A DNA stretch of 64,000 nt, taken from Gracilimonas sp034520725 (GTDB taxonomy: Bacteria > Bacteroidota > Rhodothermia > Balneolales > Balneolaceae). Every line of letters starts with the position of its first letter. The stretch's first letter is position 1. The DNA lies in NCBI GenBank assembly GCA_034520725.1, contig JAXHNH010000020.1, positions 138,229 through 202,228 of the forward strand, in the 5' to 3' direction. Under the pieces are notes generated by a model, which was not told where the DNA came from, made no database searches, and was given only the letters and a program-made list of their open reading frames with translations. Positions 9,747-19,083 of this stretch are shown piece by piece. The position numbers were made by a program, and so were the translations under genes.

Positions 9747-10248
9747 CCCCTTTAACCTTTCTCACCAGCGTAGATATTGTGTTGCGTAATTCGGTGGCAG
9801 TTTCATCATCCAAAGCCGGGATCTCATGTGTTGTAGCGGCAGTTGAGATAGTAACAGAAGACAGACCAAATTTCCTGTAAACTGGCCCCTGCCGTGTATC
9901 CACATGTTGAACTCTGTTGATAGGCACAAGCGTACGCTTTTTAATAATGATCCCTCTCAGCAAGTCGATCTCCCTCTCTGATACGTCATATTTCCATCTC
10001 TGCCAGCGTAGTTTGGGTAACAATAAACCGATCAACAAATACAAAAATAGGGCTGCTAAAAACATCACTGAAAATAAAAACCAGTCAATGCCTAGATACC
10101 AGGAAGTTTCGGTTCCAAAAGTATCTCCAACCTTTATAATTACATAAAATCCTACTGGAATAAACCAGATCAATCCCAATATTAAAGCATTGACGGTCCA
10201 CGCCTTTATGGCATTCTTATGAATTCTTTGTTCAGGTTCTGTTTGCAT
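9739..10248 (-). CDS. bPH2-domain membrane protein, YdbS-like
   Basis: A 169-residue protein with two transmembrane segments (about 18-38 and 50-72) and one bPH2 domain (about 80-155: VSEREIDLLRGIIIKKRTL, then VPINRVQHVDTRQGPVYRKF). It is the usual small partner of the YdbT-like protein and comes first in the two-gene minus-strand unit, overlapping it by eight bases. The terminator of the Hc1-like gene lies just upstream, so it probably has its own promoter in 10250-10310. Family assignment is firm; the function is inferred only from the pair. Confidence 0.85.
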   Translation of the reverse strand: MQTEPEQRIHKNAIKAWTVNALILGLIWFIPVGFYVIIKVGDTFGTETSWYLGIDWFLFSVMFLAALFLYLLIGLLLPKLRWQRWKYDVSEREIDLLRGIIIKKRTLVPINRVQHVDTRQGPVYRKFGLSSVTISTAATTHEIPALDDETATELRNTISTLVRKVKGDV

Positions 10249-10310
10249 AAATCAACGTTTCAGATTAACACATAAGTTAGAAACAACTCACTACTAAAAA
10301 AATCAATTGC

Positions 10311-10342
10311 AAAAAAAAAGCCACACAAAGGTGGCTTTTTTT
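10311..10342 (-). terminator. Bidirectional hairpin terminator behind the Hc1-like gene
   Basis: AAAAAAAAAGCCAC and GTGGCTTTTTTT pair around a short loop, giving a strong stem with A/T runs on both sides. It lies 22 bases past the stop of the small minus-strand gene at 10364. Confidence 0.85.
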
Positions 10343-10363
10343 AAACTACGTTATAGCAGAAAA

Positions 10364-10540
10364 TTACATTTCGTTTTTCTTAGCCTGAATTTCTTGACGA
10401 ATTTCATGGGCCATGTTTTTTAGAGTCATCAGATGCTTACGAGCCCGTGTTCCGGCTGCTTTATTACTTTTCTCATAAAACTTCTGCATGTCAACCTGTA
10501 ATTCTTCCACTACGTTGTTGATATCGTCCATTCTACTCAT
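10364..10540 (-). CDS. Histone H1-like Hc1 family small protein
   Basis: A 58-residue protein (MSRMDDINNVVEELQVDMQK at the start). The core FYEKSNKAAGTRARKHLMTL and the following KNMAHEIRQEIQAKKNE are typical of Hc1-family histone H1-like proteins found across Bacteroidota and Chlamydiae. These small basic helical proteins bind DNA and are thought to help compact the nucleoid. The start at 10540 is fixed by AAAGGAG nine bases upstream, one of the few clear Shine-Dalgarno sites here, which fits high expression. A strong terminator follows immediately, so it is a single-gene transcript. Confidence 0.85.
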   Translation of the reverse strand: MSRMDDINNVVEELQVDMQKFYEKSNKAAGTRARKHLMTLKNMAHEIRQEIQAKKNEM

Positions 10541-10683
10541 ATGTTGTACTCCTTTAAATTATATTTTGGTTAAGAGCATTTATCTTAACGAAAAACACCC
10601 GCTACTAAAATGTACTGTACCTAAACAGTATTAAATTCTGTGTTAATTTAATAAATAAGTAGATAAATACATTTTTTTCTTTG

Positions 10684-11976
10684 TTATAATCTTTGAGGGA
10701 TTTTCTCATGTTTTGTTCCCTGAATTTCTTCAACATTAAACATCATAAACAATCCTATCACTAAAAGCAGTAAAATTGCACTCATTCCCCATCGCTGACT
10801 ATTCATCAATAAAGTGATCCATCCAACCATAATAGGCCCGGCAAATGTGGTCACTTTTCCGGATAAAGCAAACAGCCCAAACATTTGATTTCGCTTATCT
10901 TGAGGCGCCAATCTTCCCATAAAAGTGCGGCTTGAAGCCTGTACAGGTCCTACAAATATTCCAAGTAACAAACCCCAGATCCAGAACCAGGTTTCGGATT
11001 CCACGAAAAGTACCGCTACTACGGGTATAATCAACCCGATCAAAGCTCCTACTATGGTCTTCTTACTTCCGCTTATATCATCCAACCACGCAAAACCAAA
11101 TGCACCGATGCCTGCGGTTACATTGAGCGCGATTCCAAACATAAAAATCTGTCCAGTATCGAAGTTAAAGGTACCTGCGGCATATACACCTCCCATCGCA
11201 AAGATAGTGGCGAGTCCATCATTATAGAATATTCGGGCAAGCAAGAACTTCCAGATATTCGGTTGATCTTTCAGCATTTTCAGGCCATTTTTCAATTCTC
11301 TTTTACCATCACTCAAAGCCTGTCGTATCGTTTTATTTTTGGAGGGTGTATCCGGTGTTTTAATAAACATGGGAAGACTGAACAGTGCATACCATATTCC
11401 TGTGAACAGGAAAGTGACTCTCACATTTTGGAGGGATTCTTCATTCAATCCTAACAAAGAAGCTCCATGTTCAACAAATCCAAAATATCCGATTATGAGG
11501 CAAAATAAACCTCCGGCATATCCCATAGCCCATCCCCACCCCGACCATTTCCCTATATTTAAGCTGGTGGTTAGATCCGGCAACATGGCATTGTAAAAGA
11601 TAAAGGAGAGTTCAGCTCCAAGTGTGGCTATGAACGCCATGATCAAGGCGAACCAGATGTAATCGGTACTGGGTTCTGCGTACCAAAGCATGCCGCAGCC
11701 AAACACGCACATCAGAGTAAAGAAACCGATCCAAGGCTTGCGCCGGCCACCTTCATCAGCAATGGATCCAAGTAGCGGTGCAGACAATGCAATAACTAAA
11801 CCCGCAATTCCGATCATGTTCCCCCAAAGTGCCGTTCCTGAAGTTTCGTTTTCTGCGATGGATTGAGAAAAATAGGCCGCAAACACAAAGGTCTGTATCA
11901 TTACGAAATAAGCGGAATTTGCCCAATCGTACATGGCCCAGGCAAACAGCCCTTTTGAAGAACTCGGTTTTGTCAT
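10684..11976 (-). CDS. MFS transporter, UMF1 family
   Basis: A 430-residue, 12-helix inner-membrane protein. Its N-terminus (FAWAMYDWANSAYFVMIQTF) is the hallmark of the UMF1/Atg22-like branch of the major facilitator superfamily, and GPVQASSRTFMGRLAPQDKRN in the second half is the conserved loop of that family. Substrates of bacterial UMF1 proteins are mostly unknown; amino-acid or peptide efflux is a guess by analogy with Atg22. It stands 70 bases downstream of the haem gene hemG on the same strand, so co-transcription is possible but not shown. Confidence 0.88.
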   Translation of the reverse strand: MTKPSSSKGLFAWAMYDWANSAYFVMIQTFVFAAYFSQSIAENETSGTALWGNMIGIAGLVIALSAPLLGSIADEGGRRKPWIGFFTLMCVFGCGMLWYAEPSTDYIWFALIMAFIATLGAELSFIFYNAMLPDLTTSLNIGKWSGWGWAMGYAGGLFCLIIGYFGFVEHGASLLGLNEESLQNVRVTFLFTGIWYALFSLPMFIKTPDTPSKNKTIRQALSDGKRELKNGLKMLKDQPNIWKFLLARIFYNDGLATIFAMGGVYAAGTFNFDTGQIFMFGIALNVTAGIGAFGFAWLDDISGSKKTIVGALIGLIIPVVAVLFVESETWFWIWGLLLGIFVGPVQASSRTFMGRLAPQDKRNQMFGLFALSGKVTTFAGPIMVGWITLLMNSQRWGMSAILLLLVIGLFMMFNVEEIQGTKHEKIPQRL

Positions 11977-12046
11977 TATATGGATTAATGGAGGATGAGC
12001 CCGAATATCGCCTCTGAAAATGGAAAAGCAAAATATCAGATAAATC

Positions 12047-13386
12047 TCAGCTAATACTGCTTACGAGTTCTTTGGCCCCATTTATACAATCCGGAACCGA
12101 AACGCCCCATCTGAAATTTCCGCCAATGTGTATTCCCGCTGTTCGCTGTTCCGCGTCTATCAGTTTTTGCCGGATCTTTCCGAAACCGACATGGAACTGT
12201 GGAATGGCATTTTCCCAAAGTATTGATTTGATATATATCGGATTCTGTTTTATTCCCGTAAGCTCAGAGAATTCACTCAGTATCTCTTTTTCAATGTCTT
12301 CTACGGGTTGTTTCAGCAAAGATTTATCATGTGCACCACCTGTCATAAGTGTAAAATGAAAATGATCATCATTGCTCAATTCAGGAAAGATACTCGATTT
12401 CCAAATCGCTCCCAGCAATCTAATGTTCTCTTTTCTTGGGATCAGAAAACCAAATCCACTCTTGTTGAAATACAGATCCTCTCTCTTGAAAATAAGCTGT
12501 GTTGACAACATTGGTGAGTAGTTGATCTGACCAAGTGCTTCTTTCAGATCAGATGTAAAATTTACCAACAGTGAATATAATTCATGTGCCGGCAGACAAG
12601 AAATGACCCGATCCGACTGATATAATTTTTCATTAGTTTTTATCTGAAACCCGATATCAGACTTCTTGATCTCTAAAATCCTTTCATGGCAAATATGATC
12701 AGAGAGTTTTGACTCCAGGGCTTCCGCCAATTGCTGAATACCCTTTTGAAAGAAAGGACAACAGGTCTAACATTAGATTTCTTTTTTTTCGAGCGGAGCG
12801 TACCCATCACCAAAGAACCAAATTTTTGTTCATTTTCAGCCAACTTTGGCAGGATCTCTTTCTTACTGATACTGTAAATATCCCCTGCATAGATCCCCGA
12901 AAATACCGGATCTACCAGGTAATCCACTGCCTCTTTTCCGATCCTTCGTTCCAGAAAATCTCCCACACTTTCATCTTCATCCGGTCCTTTGGAAATAAAT
13001 GGCTCTGCAAAGACGCGCCATTTACCCTTGGCAGACAACACTTTGGTTGTGAAAAGGGTTTTGGGAGAAGGAACCAGCTCCTGCAACTCACGATCTCTTA
13101 CTATGTACCGCGTCTTAAAGGCTTCAGATATCTCAATTATATCGTCCTTTAAACCAATTTCCTCAGCAAGTGCACGAAGCGCACCGTCCCTATCTCGCAG
13201 AGAATTGGGTCCAAAATCCACAACAGTCCCATCAATTTCAGATGAGGATATGACACCGCCAGACTTCTTTTCTTTTTCAAAGAGAGTAAAGGGAATTCCG
13301 GCTTTATAAAGAAACCATGCCGTAGACAATCCTGATATGCCACCGCCTAAAACTAATACTTCCTTTTTGTCACCGGAGTCTTTCAT
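12047..13386 (-). pseudogene. hemG: Protoporphyrinogen/coproporphyrinogen oxidase (HemY type), frame broken once
   Basis: FAD-dependent oxidase of late haem synthesis. The N-terminal piece (13386 down to about 12745) has the dinucleotide fold GGGISGLSTAWFLYKAG with FEKEKKSGGVISS, and SGIYAGDIYSISKKEILPKL of the substrate domain. The C-terminal piece (to 12047) has RVISCLPAHELYSLLV and the closing AGIHIGGNFRWGVSVPDCI of FAD binding. The frame breaks at the AAAAGGG tract at 12741-12748: shifting by -1 there gives SFKRGIQQLAEALESK, the expected junction. The two parts together are about 446 residues, the family length. It lies next to hemH. A single-base deletion in the assembly is likelier than true loss, since this step of haem synthesis is usually needed. 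Confidence 0.85.
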
Positions 13387-13453
13387 TAAATACCTACCTG
13401 AAATACAACTGACATTCCGGTAGTTAAACCGATATCGTCAGAATTATTTTGAT

Positions 13454-14518
13454 TTATGCTACTTTTTCGGCAGACTTTAGCATATTGGCGCACCATGTTT
13501 CAAGGGCATCGATCCAAAGATCATTATCATTGACGCAAGGAATTAAAATGAGATCATCCCCGCCGGCTTCCACAAAATCTTCCTTGCCGCGAATTCCGAT
13601 CTCCTCAAGCGTCTCTATACAATCCGAAATAAAGGCCGGACAACAGACTGCGATTTTTTTAACACCTTCCTCTTCTGCGAGTCGGACCAGCTCATTATCA
13701 GTAGCCGGAGTCAGCCAGGGATCGATTCCAAGTTTAGACTGAAACGCAAAGCTGTAATTAAAATCTCTGTTATCAAGGTCCAGGTATTTGGCTACGTTTT
13801 GGGTAGTTTTAACATCCTGATGACGATAACAAAATGTATGTGCAGGAGAATTCACATTACAACAATCCTCACACTTAAGGCAGTGATCGCCGGTTATATC
13901 TCTTTTCTTGATATGTCGCTCCGGCACCCCATGGTAAGAAAACATCAGGTGGTCAATATCATGCTCTTCTATGTAAGGACGGATACTTTCTCCAAGCGCT
14001 TTTACGTACTGTGGATCATCATAGAATGCGTCTTTTGTGATCATCTCAAGGTGTGGATACTTTTTCAGCCACACTTCCTTGGCTTTTTCAATGACTGTTT
14101 CAGTGGTAGCCATCGCATATTGGGGATAGAGCGGGATCATAAACACTGTTTCCAGGTCAGGATTTTTTTCCATCAACTCATCAAAACCGGCTTCTATAGA
14201 TGGATTACCATAGCGCATTCCCATCGCTACAGGAACATTATCACCTAATCTTTTCTGTAGTTTATCAATTACTCTCTGTGTAATAACTATTAATGGTGAG
14301 CCTTCATCCCACCAAATAAGTTCGTAGGCTTCAGCTGACTCTTTTGGGCGAATCGGCAGAATAATTCCTTCAACCAGTGCCTTTCTTAATGGAGTTGGAA
14401 AATCAATGACCCTCTTGTCAGTTAAAAATTCTCTCAGGTAAACTTTTAAATCTGCCGGTTCATAACTATCCGGAGATCCGAGGTTCACTAATAATATGCC
14501 TGTTTTAGATTGTTCCAT
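13454..14518 (-). CDS. hemH: Ferrochelatase
   Basis: A 354-residue enzyme that inserts Fe(II) into the porphyrin. It has the family start GILLVNLGSPDSYEPADL, the core FMIPLYPQYAMATTETV, the catalytic-histidine segment HLMFSYHGVPERHIKKRD, and the C-terminal CCPAFISDCIETLEEIGIRG. Between these, CLKCEDCCNVNSPAHTFCYR carries five cysteines, which could bind a metal or an Fe-S cluster. The gene is 67 bases upstream of hemG on the same strand, giving a hemH-hemG pair for the last two steps. Whether it uses protoporphyrin or coproporphyrin cannot be decided here. Confidence 0.93.
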   Translation of the reverse strand: MEQSKTGILLVNLGSPDSYEPADLKVYLREFLTDKRVIDFPTPLRKALVEGIILPIRPKESAEAYELIWWDEGSPLIVITQRVIDKLQKRLGDNVPVAMGMRYGNPSIEAGFDELMEKNPDLETVFMIPLYPQYAMATTETVIEKAKEVWLKKYPHLEMITKDAFYDDPQYVKALGESIRPYIEEHDIDHLMFSYHGVPERHIKKRDITGDHCLKCEDCCNVNSPAHTFCYRHQDVKTTQNVAKYLDLDNRDFNYSFAFQSKLGIDPWLTPATDNELVRLAEEEGVKKIAVCCPAFISDCIETLEEIGIRGKEDFVEAGGDDLILIPCVNDNDLWIDALETWCANMLKSAEKVA

Positions 14519-14580
14519 GCCTTATTTTAATATATGTTCTGCTACAGTCGAGCAATAAGTTTATTTAATATGAAGAAATT

Positions 14581-15393
14581 ATGAATTCCAAGAAAAATGG
14601 GCCTGTATTGATCATTGGATGTGGTTGGTTAGGAAAAAAATTAGGTTCTTATCTTATCTCAAAGAAGTTAACTGTGTATGGTACTACTCGCTCTTCTTCG
14701 AATTTTTCTGAGTTAAATGCACTTGAGATCAAGCCTGTAAAGCTTGAATTACCTTCTGCATCCCTTTCCGATATTCGCTTGCCCGATGTTAAGACTGTGA
14801 TCATTTCTATTTCACCCGGTCGAGGGAAAGACAGAAATGATTATCCAAAAATAATTGGACAGCTTTCTCAGGTCCTGGCTGAAAGAAACGTACAGATCAT
14901 CATGTATAGTTCCACGTCAGTATATGAAGATACAAAGAATGAAGTCACAGAATCAGATGCGGAACCTGAAGAAAAAAGCAACAATGCAATTATTGCAGCT
15001 GAAGGTGCTTTAATTAAATATTCTCCCGATGCTGTAATTCTGAGGCTTAGTGGTTTATATGGAGAAGACCGACATCCGGCAAAGTATATGGCTGGAAGGA
15101 AAAATATTGCCGGTGGTGACTCCCCGGTTAACCTGGTTCACAGCGATGATGTAATCCAGGTAACGGCTAAAATAATCGAAAAGAAAATCAAAGGTGAGAT
15201 CTTCAATGTATGTAGTGGGAGCCACCCTTCCAGATCTGAGATCTATACCAAAATTGCAGAAAGGCTTGAATTGAAAAAACCCACTTTTGAAGAAGGCGGT
15301 TCAGATGGGAAAAAAGTTTCTTCTGAAAAATTGAAAAAACAATTAAAAATTAGGTTCCTTCATCCGGAACCATCGGAATTCCTGGCAGATTAA
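14581..15393 (+). CDS. NAD(P)-dependent epimerase/reductase-like protein (YeeZ-like)
   Basis: A 270-residue extended-SDR-like protein. The nucleotide-binding motif is an atypical GCGWLGKKLGSYL near the N-terminus, followed by TVIISISPGRG and IIMYSSTSVYED, with LRLSGLYGEDRHPAKYM and VNLVHSDDVIQV further on. This is the pattern of YeeZ/YbjT-like relatives of nucleotide-sugar epimerases. The substrate is unknown. It is divergent from hemH and converges with the AhpD-like gene, whose stop overlaps its own by four bases. Confidence 0.78.
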   Translation: MNSKKNGPVLIIGCGWLGKKLGSYLISKKLTVYGTTRSSSNFSELNALEIKPVKLELPSASLSDIRLPDVKTVIISISPGRGKDRNDYPKIIGQLSQVLAERNVQIIMYSSTSVYEDTKNEVTESDAEPEEKSNNAIIAAEGALIKYSPDAVILRLSGLYGEDRHPAKYMAGRKNIAGGDSPVNLVHSDDVIQVTAKIIEKKIKGEIFNVCSGSHPSRSEIYTKIAERLELKKPTFEEGGSDGKKVSSEKLKKQLKIRFLHPEPSEFLAD

Positions 15394-15758
15394 TTGGTTT
15401 TGAGTGTGCCTTCGTTCTCCAGAATCTCCAACGTTTCTGCTGCATGACGCAGATGTGGGATAAAAATACTACCTCCTACGATCAGTGCCACATTCAGTGC
15501 TTCCACGATCTCGGCTTTAGTCGAACCCGCCTTGGCGCATTGTTCCAGGTGATAATCAATACAGTCGTTACAGCGAAGCACTGCAGAAGCTACCAATCCC
15601 AATAATTCTTTCGTTTTTGTAGGCAACGCCCCATCCCGGTAGGTATTGGTGTCCATATTAAAGAATCGCTTGATCCCGAGATGTTCCAGGTCCATCACTT
15701 TTTCGTTTTGGATCTTGCGTTCTTCTCTGAATTGTTCTAATCGGTTTTCTGCTGACAT
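15390..15758 (-). CDS. Carboxymuconolactone decarboxylase / AhpD-like protein
   Basis: A 122-residue all-helical protein of the CMD/AhpD-like family. The redox CxxC (LRCNDCIDYHLEQCAKAG) is followed by the conserved EIVEALNVALIVGG and a histidine (IPHLRHAAETL). Proteins of this type act as peroxidase-linked thiol reductases or as small decarboxylases; the CxxC with nearby His favours the AhpD-like redox role. I chose the ATG at 15758 (MSAENRLEQF) over an upstream TTG at 15782. Its stop overlaps that of the convergent epimerase-like gene by four bases. No AhpC lies nearby. Confidence 0.82.
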   Translation of the reverse strand: MSAENRLEQFREERKIQNEKVMDLEHLGIKRFFNMDTNTYRDGALPTKTKELLGLVASAVLRCNDCIDYHLEQCAKAGSTKAEIVEALNVALIVGGSIFIPHLRHAAETLEILENEGTLKTN

Positions 15759-15847
15759 AATATCTTTGGATTTTAGTACCAATAATTCATAAACGAATAA
15801 AATAGGGAGTTTTTAGGGAATTCATCTAAATATTTGGTAACTGACTC

Positions 15848-16035
15848 TCATCCCCGCAAGCCGCAGCTAGCTGCACTTGCTGTCCCTCCAGAGGGACAAA
15901 GATGAATACCAAACATCCAACAAGGAAAATTAAATATTGAAGTAAAGAGTGTTGGCGAAGGCATCAATTATCTCTCTTCGGAGAGAGACCGATTTCAGCT
16001 TTGTCCCGAAAGATCTCGGGAAGAGCTGAGAAGTC
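15848..16035. repeat. Palindromic intergenic half-elements
   Basis: The 376-base gap between the AhpD-like and SGNH genes holds no gene. It contains a CATCCCCGC head, a GCAGCTAGCTGC hairpin and a CTGTCCCTCCAGAGGGACAAAG tail near 15850-15903, then an inverted tail-like TCTCTCTTCGGAGAGAGACC near 15970 with a CCCGAAAGATCTCGGG hairpin near 16003. In between, CATCCAACAAGGAA (from 15914) recalls the TTGGATG heptamer family. Confidence 0.6.
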
Positions 16036-16134
16036 TTTGGAAATATTAGTTTATGTAATCCTGCATAATCGCTTTTTGAATCCTCATACACTTAAGTATC
16101 TTCTTGTGCTTGCACGATTTAGTAATACAGTTAA

Positions 16135-17637
16135 ATGTTCCGAAAAAAGACAGAAGCTAAACACAAATTGGTAGTTATCGGCGACAGCCTTACTCAAGGC
16201 TTCAATAACGGGGGTATTTATCGAACCGATATCAACTTCCCTTCTTTCATCCATAGGTGTTTTGAAGCAAGGCACGATTTTGATCAGCCAAGTTTTACAG
16301 CACAGGCCGGCATTCCATTGAATATTGAGGTGTTGGTGAGAGGTCTTTCCGACAAATATGGGGATGAAATTGATCTGACAGAATTTCTTTCTGCTTCTAA
16401 ATACATATTCACAACCTTCAAGAGGATCAAAAAATACTGGGAAGGTGGCATGAAGGACCTTTCGGTGGAACGCACCTTACCCTATCACAATCAGTCAGTC
16501 TGGGGGTTTAACGTCAGCGATTCCTGGATGGTAACCGAAAAGAGTAGTCGCGACTACATTCAAAATAATCCGGAATCTTTTACAGTGTTCAACATGCTGC
16601 CGGTCCATGCCAAGTTTACCACTGCCCGTTTGGTTTTAAATCCCTCACTCAAGGAAGAATATCAGCAACGCTCACAGATCGACAATGCCCGTATACTGGC
16701 TGAGGATGGAGGGATCGATAATCTGATAGTTTGCCATGGCCACAATAACATCCTTGCTGCTGTCACAGACCTAAAAGTTATATGGACGGAGGACAAAGAT
16801 GACCTTGAAGCTTTTCCCGGCCATCGTAATTATACCGTTTACCGACCCGAACATTTTGAGCAACAGTATCGGAAATTGGCTGAAAAAGTATCAACCCTTG
16901 GAGCCAAAAGGATCTTTGTACCCACCATACCATATGTGACCATTCCTCCGGTTATCCGTGGTGTAAATTCAGATCTATCAAGTAAAAGATTAGGATATTT
17001 TGACTATTATACCCGTTTTTGGATATGGGATGAGGACTTTCACCCGGACAAACACCCACACCTTACAAAAGATCAGGCCATTCAACTCGATTTTACCATT
17101 GATGCCTATAATGAGATCATCAAACAGGTCGCAGATGAATATGGATGGACTGTGGTTCCCATCGCCAGGAATGTAGCAGGACTTGCAAGGCGCCGGCTTG
17201 GAGGTGAATTGGTGCGGGACCTTCCCAAAGGACTTGGCAGGGCCCTATTAAAAAAAGAGTCAACCAAACACCTGGTTGACGAATCAGGAGAAATTAACCT
17301 GACCACAGACTTCATTCGGCTAAATAAAGAAGGCAAGATCTACAAAGGTGGAATATTCAGCCTGGATGGCTTACACCCCACTACCATCGGATATGGATTG
17401 ATGGCCAATGTTTACATTAGAACCATGGCGCGCGCCGGAGTTAAATTTGAAAGAGGAATTAACTGGGATGAAGTTGTGGGTGAAGATACTCTCGTCAACA
17501 ACCCACCGATTCTGCTTGCCGAGTTACGTATGGTTCTTCGAATGCTCGCCATGAATCATCAGGAAAAGATCTTCAGTGTCAGTAAAAACATTCTCAGTCA
17601 GGTCATGGAGATAGTCTCTCCACGACACCACGACTGA
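16135..17637 (+). CDS. SGNH/GDSL-family hydrolase, long form
   Basis: A 500-residue protein with the GDSL block VVIGDSLTQGFNNGG near the N-terminus (nucleophile Ser in GDSL), NNILAAVTDLK as a possible block III (Asn), and GIFSLDGLHPTTIGYGLMA near residue 410 carrying the Asp-x-x-His pair of block V. SGNH enzymes hydrolyse esters of lipids or sugars. It is roughly twice the usual length, with a central region (about 90-330) that I do not recognise. No clear signal peptide is seen, so it may be cytoplasmic. It is a single gene, preceded by repeats and followed by the iron-type operon. Confidence 0.8.
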   Translation: MFRKKTEAKHKLVVIGDSLTQGFNNGGIYRTDINFPSFIHRCFEARHDFDQPSFTAQAGIPLNIEVLVRGLSDKYGDEIDLTEFLSASKYIFTTFKRIKKYWEGGMKDLSVERTLPYHNQSVWGFNVSDSWMVTEKSSRDYIQNNPESFTVFNMLPVHAKFTTARLVLNPSLKEEYQQRSQIDNARILAEDGGIDNLIVCHGHNNILAAVTDLKVIWTEDKDDLEAFPGHRNYTVYRPEHFEQQYRKLAEKVSTLGAKRIFVPTIPYVTIPPVIRGVNSDLSSKRLGYFDYYTRFWIWDEDFHPDKHPHLTKDQAIQLDFTIDAYNEIIKQVADEYGWTVVPIARNVAGLARRRLGGELVRDLPKGLGRALLKKESTKHLVDESGEINLTTDFIRLNKEGKIYKGGIFSLDGLHPTTIGYGLMANVYIRTMARAGVKFERGINWDEVVGEDTLVNNPPILLAELRMVLRMLAMNHQEKIFSVSKNILSQVMEIVSPRHHD

Positions 17638-17732
17638 TGCCCGCCCCGTGATTTAATACGCTCTCCTTACATTCAAGCTTAATTTAGATTTATTCTATAT
17701 AAGCTTTGATTCCGTTTAAAAAGCTTCTTACC

Positions 17733-17747
17733 TTAGAATCGTTCTAA
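17733..17747. promoter_or_regulatory. Palindromic operator candidate of the iron-type operon
   Basis: TTAGAATCGTTCTAA is a perfect 6-3-6 palindrome 37 bases before the start of the DUF4856 gene. Its composition resembles metal-responsive (Fur/DtxR-like) operators, and the operon behind it encodes imelysin and a TonB receptor. The regulator assignment is inference. Confidence 0.5.
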
Positions 17748-17784
17748 ATAAAAACAACAATCAAAATTATTAGTCCCACATACA

Positions 17785-19011
17785 ATGAGGCTTTCAAAAT
17801 TATTTTTACTTCCCTTTTTAACAATCGCTCTTATTTCCTGCGATACCAACAACAGTGATGACAGCGCGGACATTGATGTCCCCCCAACCTATGAGTTTGA
17901 ACGAAATGGCGAATCTTCCGTAGCCTTCTCAGGACAAACAACCCGCATTAAAATGGGTAATGAGTTGTTTGACGCCATGTCTGATTTCGATAACACCACT
18001 GAACAATCAATATTAGAGATGTATCGTAATCAGGATGAAAACGGTAATGAGGTAGACCCTTTCTCTGATTCAGATCTCAACGCCTCCTCAAAAAGCGTTA
18101 AAGGTAAGATAGCGGCATCCCGCGATTATTTTGCTTCCAATGCTACTCAGGCTGCTGAAATCAAGAATGATTTCGAAAGCTGGTTGACCGGTCAGGTTAA
18201 TGAGGTATTTCCGAACCAAAATGAGCTTGCTGAGCCAGGATTGCCTGGACAAATCGCCGATGGCTCCAAAGAGCGCTACATTAATGGTCAGGGCCTGGAA
18301 TACAATCAAATGGTAGCGAAGGGCATGATCGGTGCGCTTATGGCCGACCAAATGCTGAATAACTATCTAAGTCCTTCGGTACTGGATGAAGCTACTAACC
18401 GAGAGGAAAATGACAATGGTGAAACCGCTGAAGGTTCCAACTACACCAACATGGAGCACAAGTGGGATGAAGCCTTTGGATATATTTACGGTACTTCTGT
18501 TGATCCTGCCAACCCAAATGCCACCATCGGTAGTGACGATATATTCCTGAATAAATACACCGGACAAGTTAGCGAAGATGATGATTTTTCAACGTTGGCT
18601 GAAGACATTTACGAAGCCTTCAAATTGGGCCGTGCAGCTATTGTTGCCGGAGATTATGAAGTGCGTGATGAGCAAGCCGCCATTATTCAGGAAGCCATTT
18701 CAACGGTTATTGGTGTTCGCGGAGTGTATTACCTGCAAGCCGGAAAGCTTCAGATCGAAGCCAATGAACTCGGTTCTGCTTTCCACTCTCTTTCAGAAGG
18801 ATACGGATTTATCTACAGCCTGCAATTTACACGTGTGCCCGGTACCAACCAGCCATATATGAGCCACAGTGAAGTAGAAGCAATGCTTACCGATCTACTT
18901 GATGACGGTGAAAACGGACTGTGGGATCTTGAGACTTCAACCCTTGATGCCCTATCTGAACAAATCGCCAACAAATTTGATTTTACGGTAGAGGAAGCCG
19001 CTTCTAACTAA
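17785..19011 (+). CDS. DUF4856 lipoprotein
   Basis: A 408-residue lipoprotein (lipobox LISC, Cys19). It is all-helical, of the DUF4856 type: YEFERNGESSVAFSGQTTRI near the N-terminus, NGQGLEYNQMVAKGMIGALM in the middle and the NMEHKWDEAFGYIYG segment after that. In Bacteroidota this domain accompanies imelysin, HTTM and TonB-receptor genes, as here, and such clusters are taken to serve iron uptake. Its molecular role is unknown; a periplasmic iron or haem binding lipoprotein is the usual guess. It is first in the operon, behind a palindromic operator, and is followed by a hairpin terminator that may keep downstream expression lower. Confidence 0.85.
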   Translation: MRLSKLFLLPFLTIALISCDTNNSDDSADIDVPPTYEFERNGESSVAFSGQTTRIKMGNELFDAMSDFDNTTEQSILEMYRNQDENGNEVDPFSDSDLNASSKSVKGKIAASRDYFASNATQAAEIKNDFESWLTGQVNEVFPNQNELAEPGLPGQIADGSKERYINGQGLEYNQMVAKGMIGALMADQMLNNYLSPSVLDEATNREENDNGETAEGSNYTNMEHKWDEAFGYIYGTSVDPANPNATIGSDDIFLNKYTGQVSEDDDFSTLAEDIYEAFKLGRAAIVAGDYEVRDEQAAIIQEAISTVIGVRGVYYLQAGKLQIEANELGSAFHSLSEGYGFIYSLQFTRVPGTNQPYMSHSEVEAMLTDLLDDGENGLWDLETSTLDALSEQIANKFDFTVEEAASN

Positions 19012-19031
19012 TTCAATTTCCAAATAAAATT

Positions 19032-19063
19032 GCTGGCAGTCATTTTTGGCTGCCGGCTTTTTT
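19032..19063 (+). terminator. Hairpin terminator or attenuator inside the iron-type operon
   Basis: GCTGGCAG and CTGCCGGC pair (eight bases, one wobble) and are followed by six T. It lies between the DUF4856 and imelysin genes, so it either ends a monocistronic transcript or lets only part of the transcription through to the next genes. Confidence 0.75.
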
Positions 19064-19083
19064 GCTTTTAAAAAATTATTATC

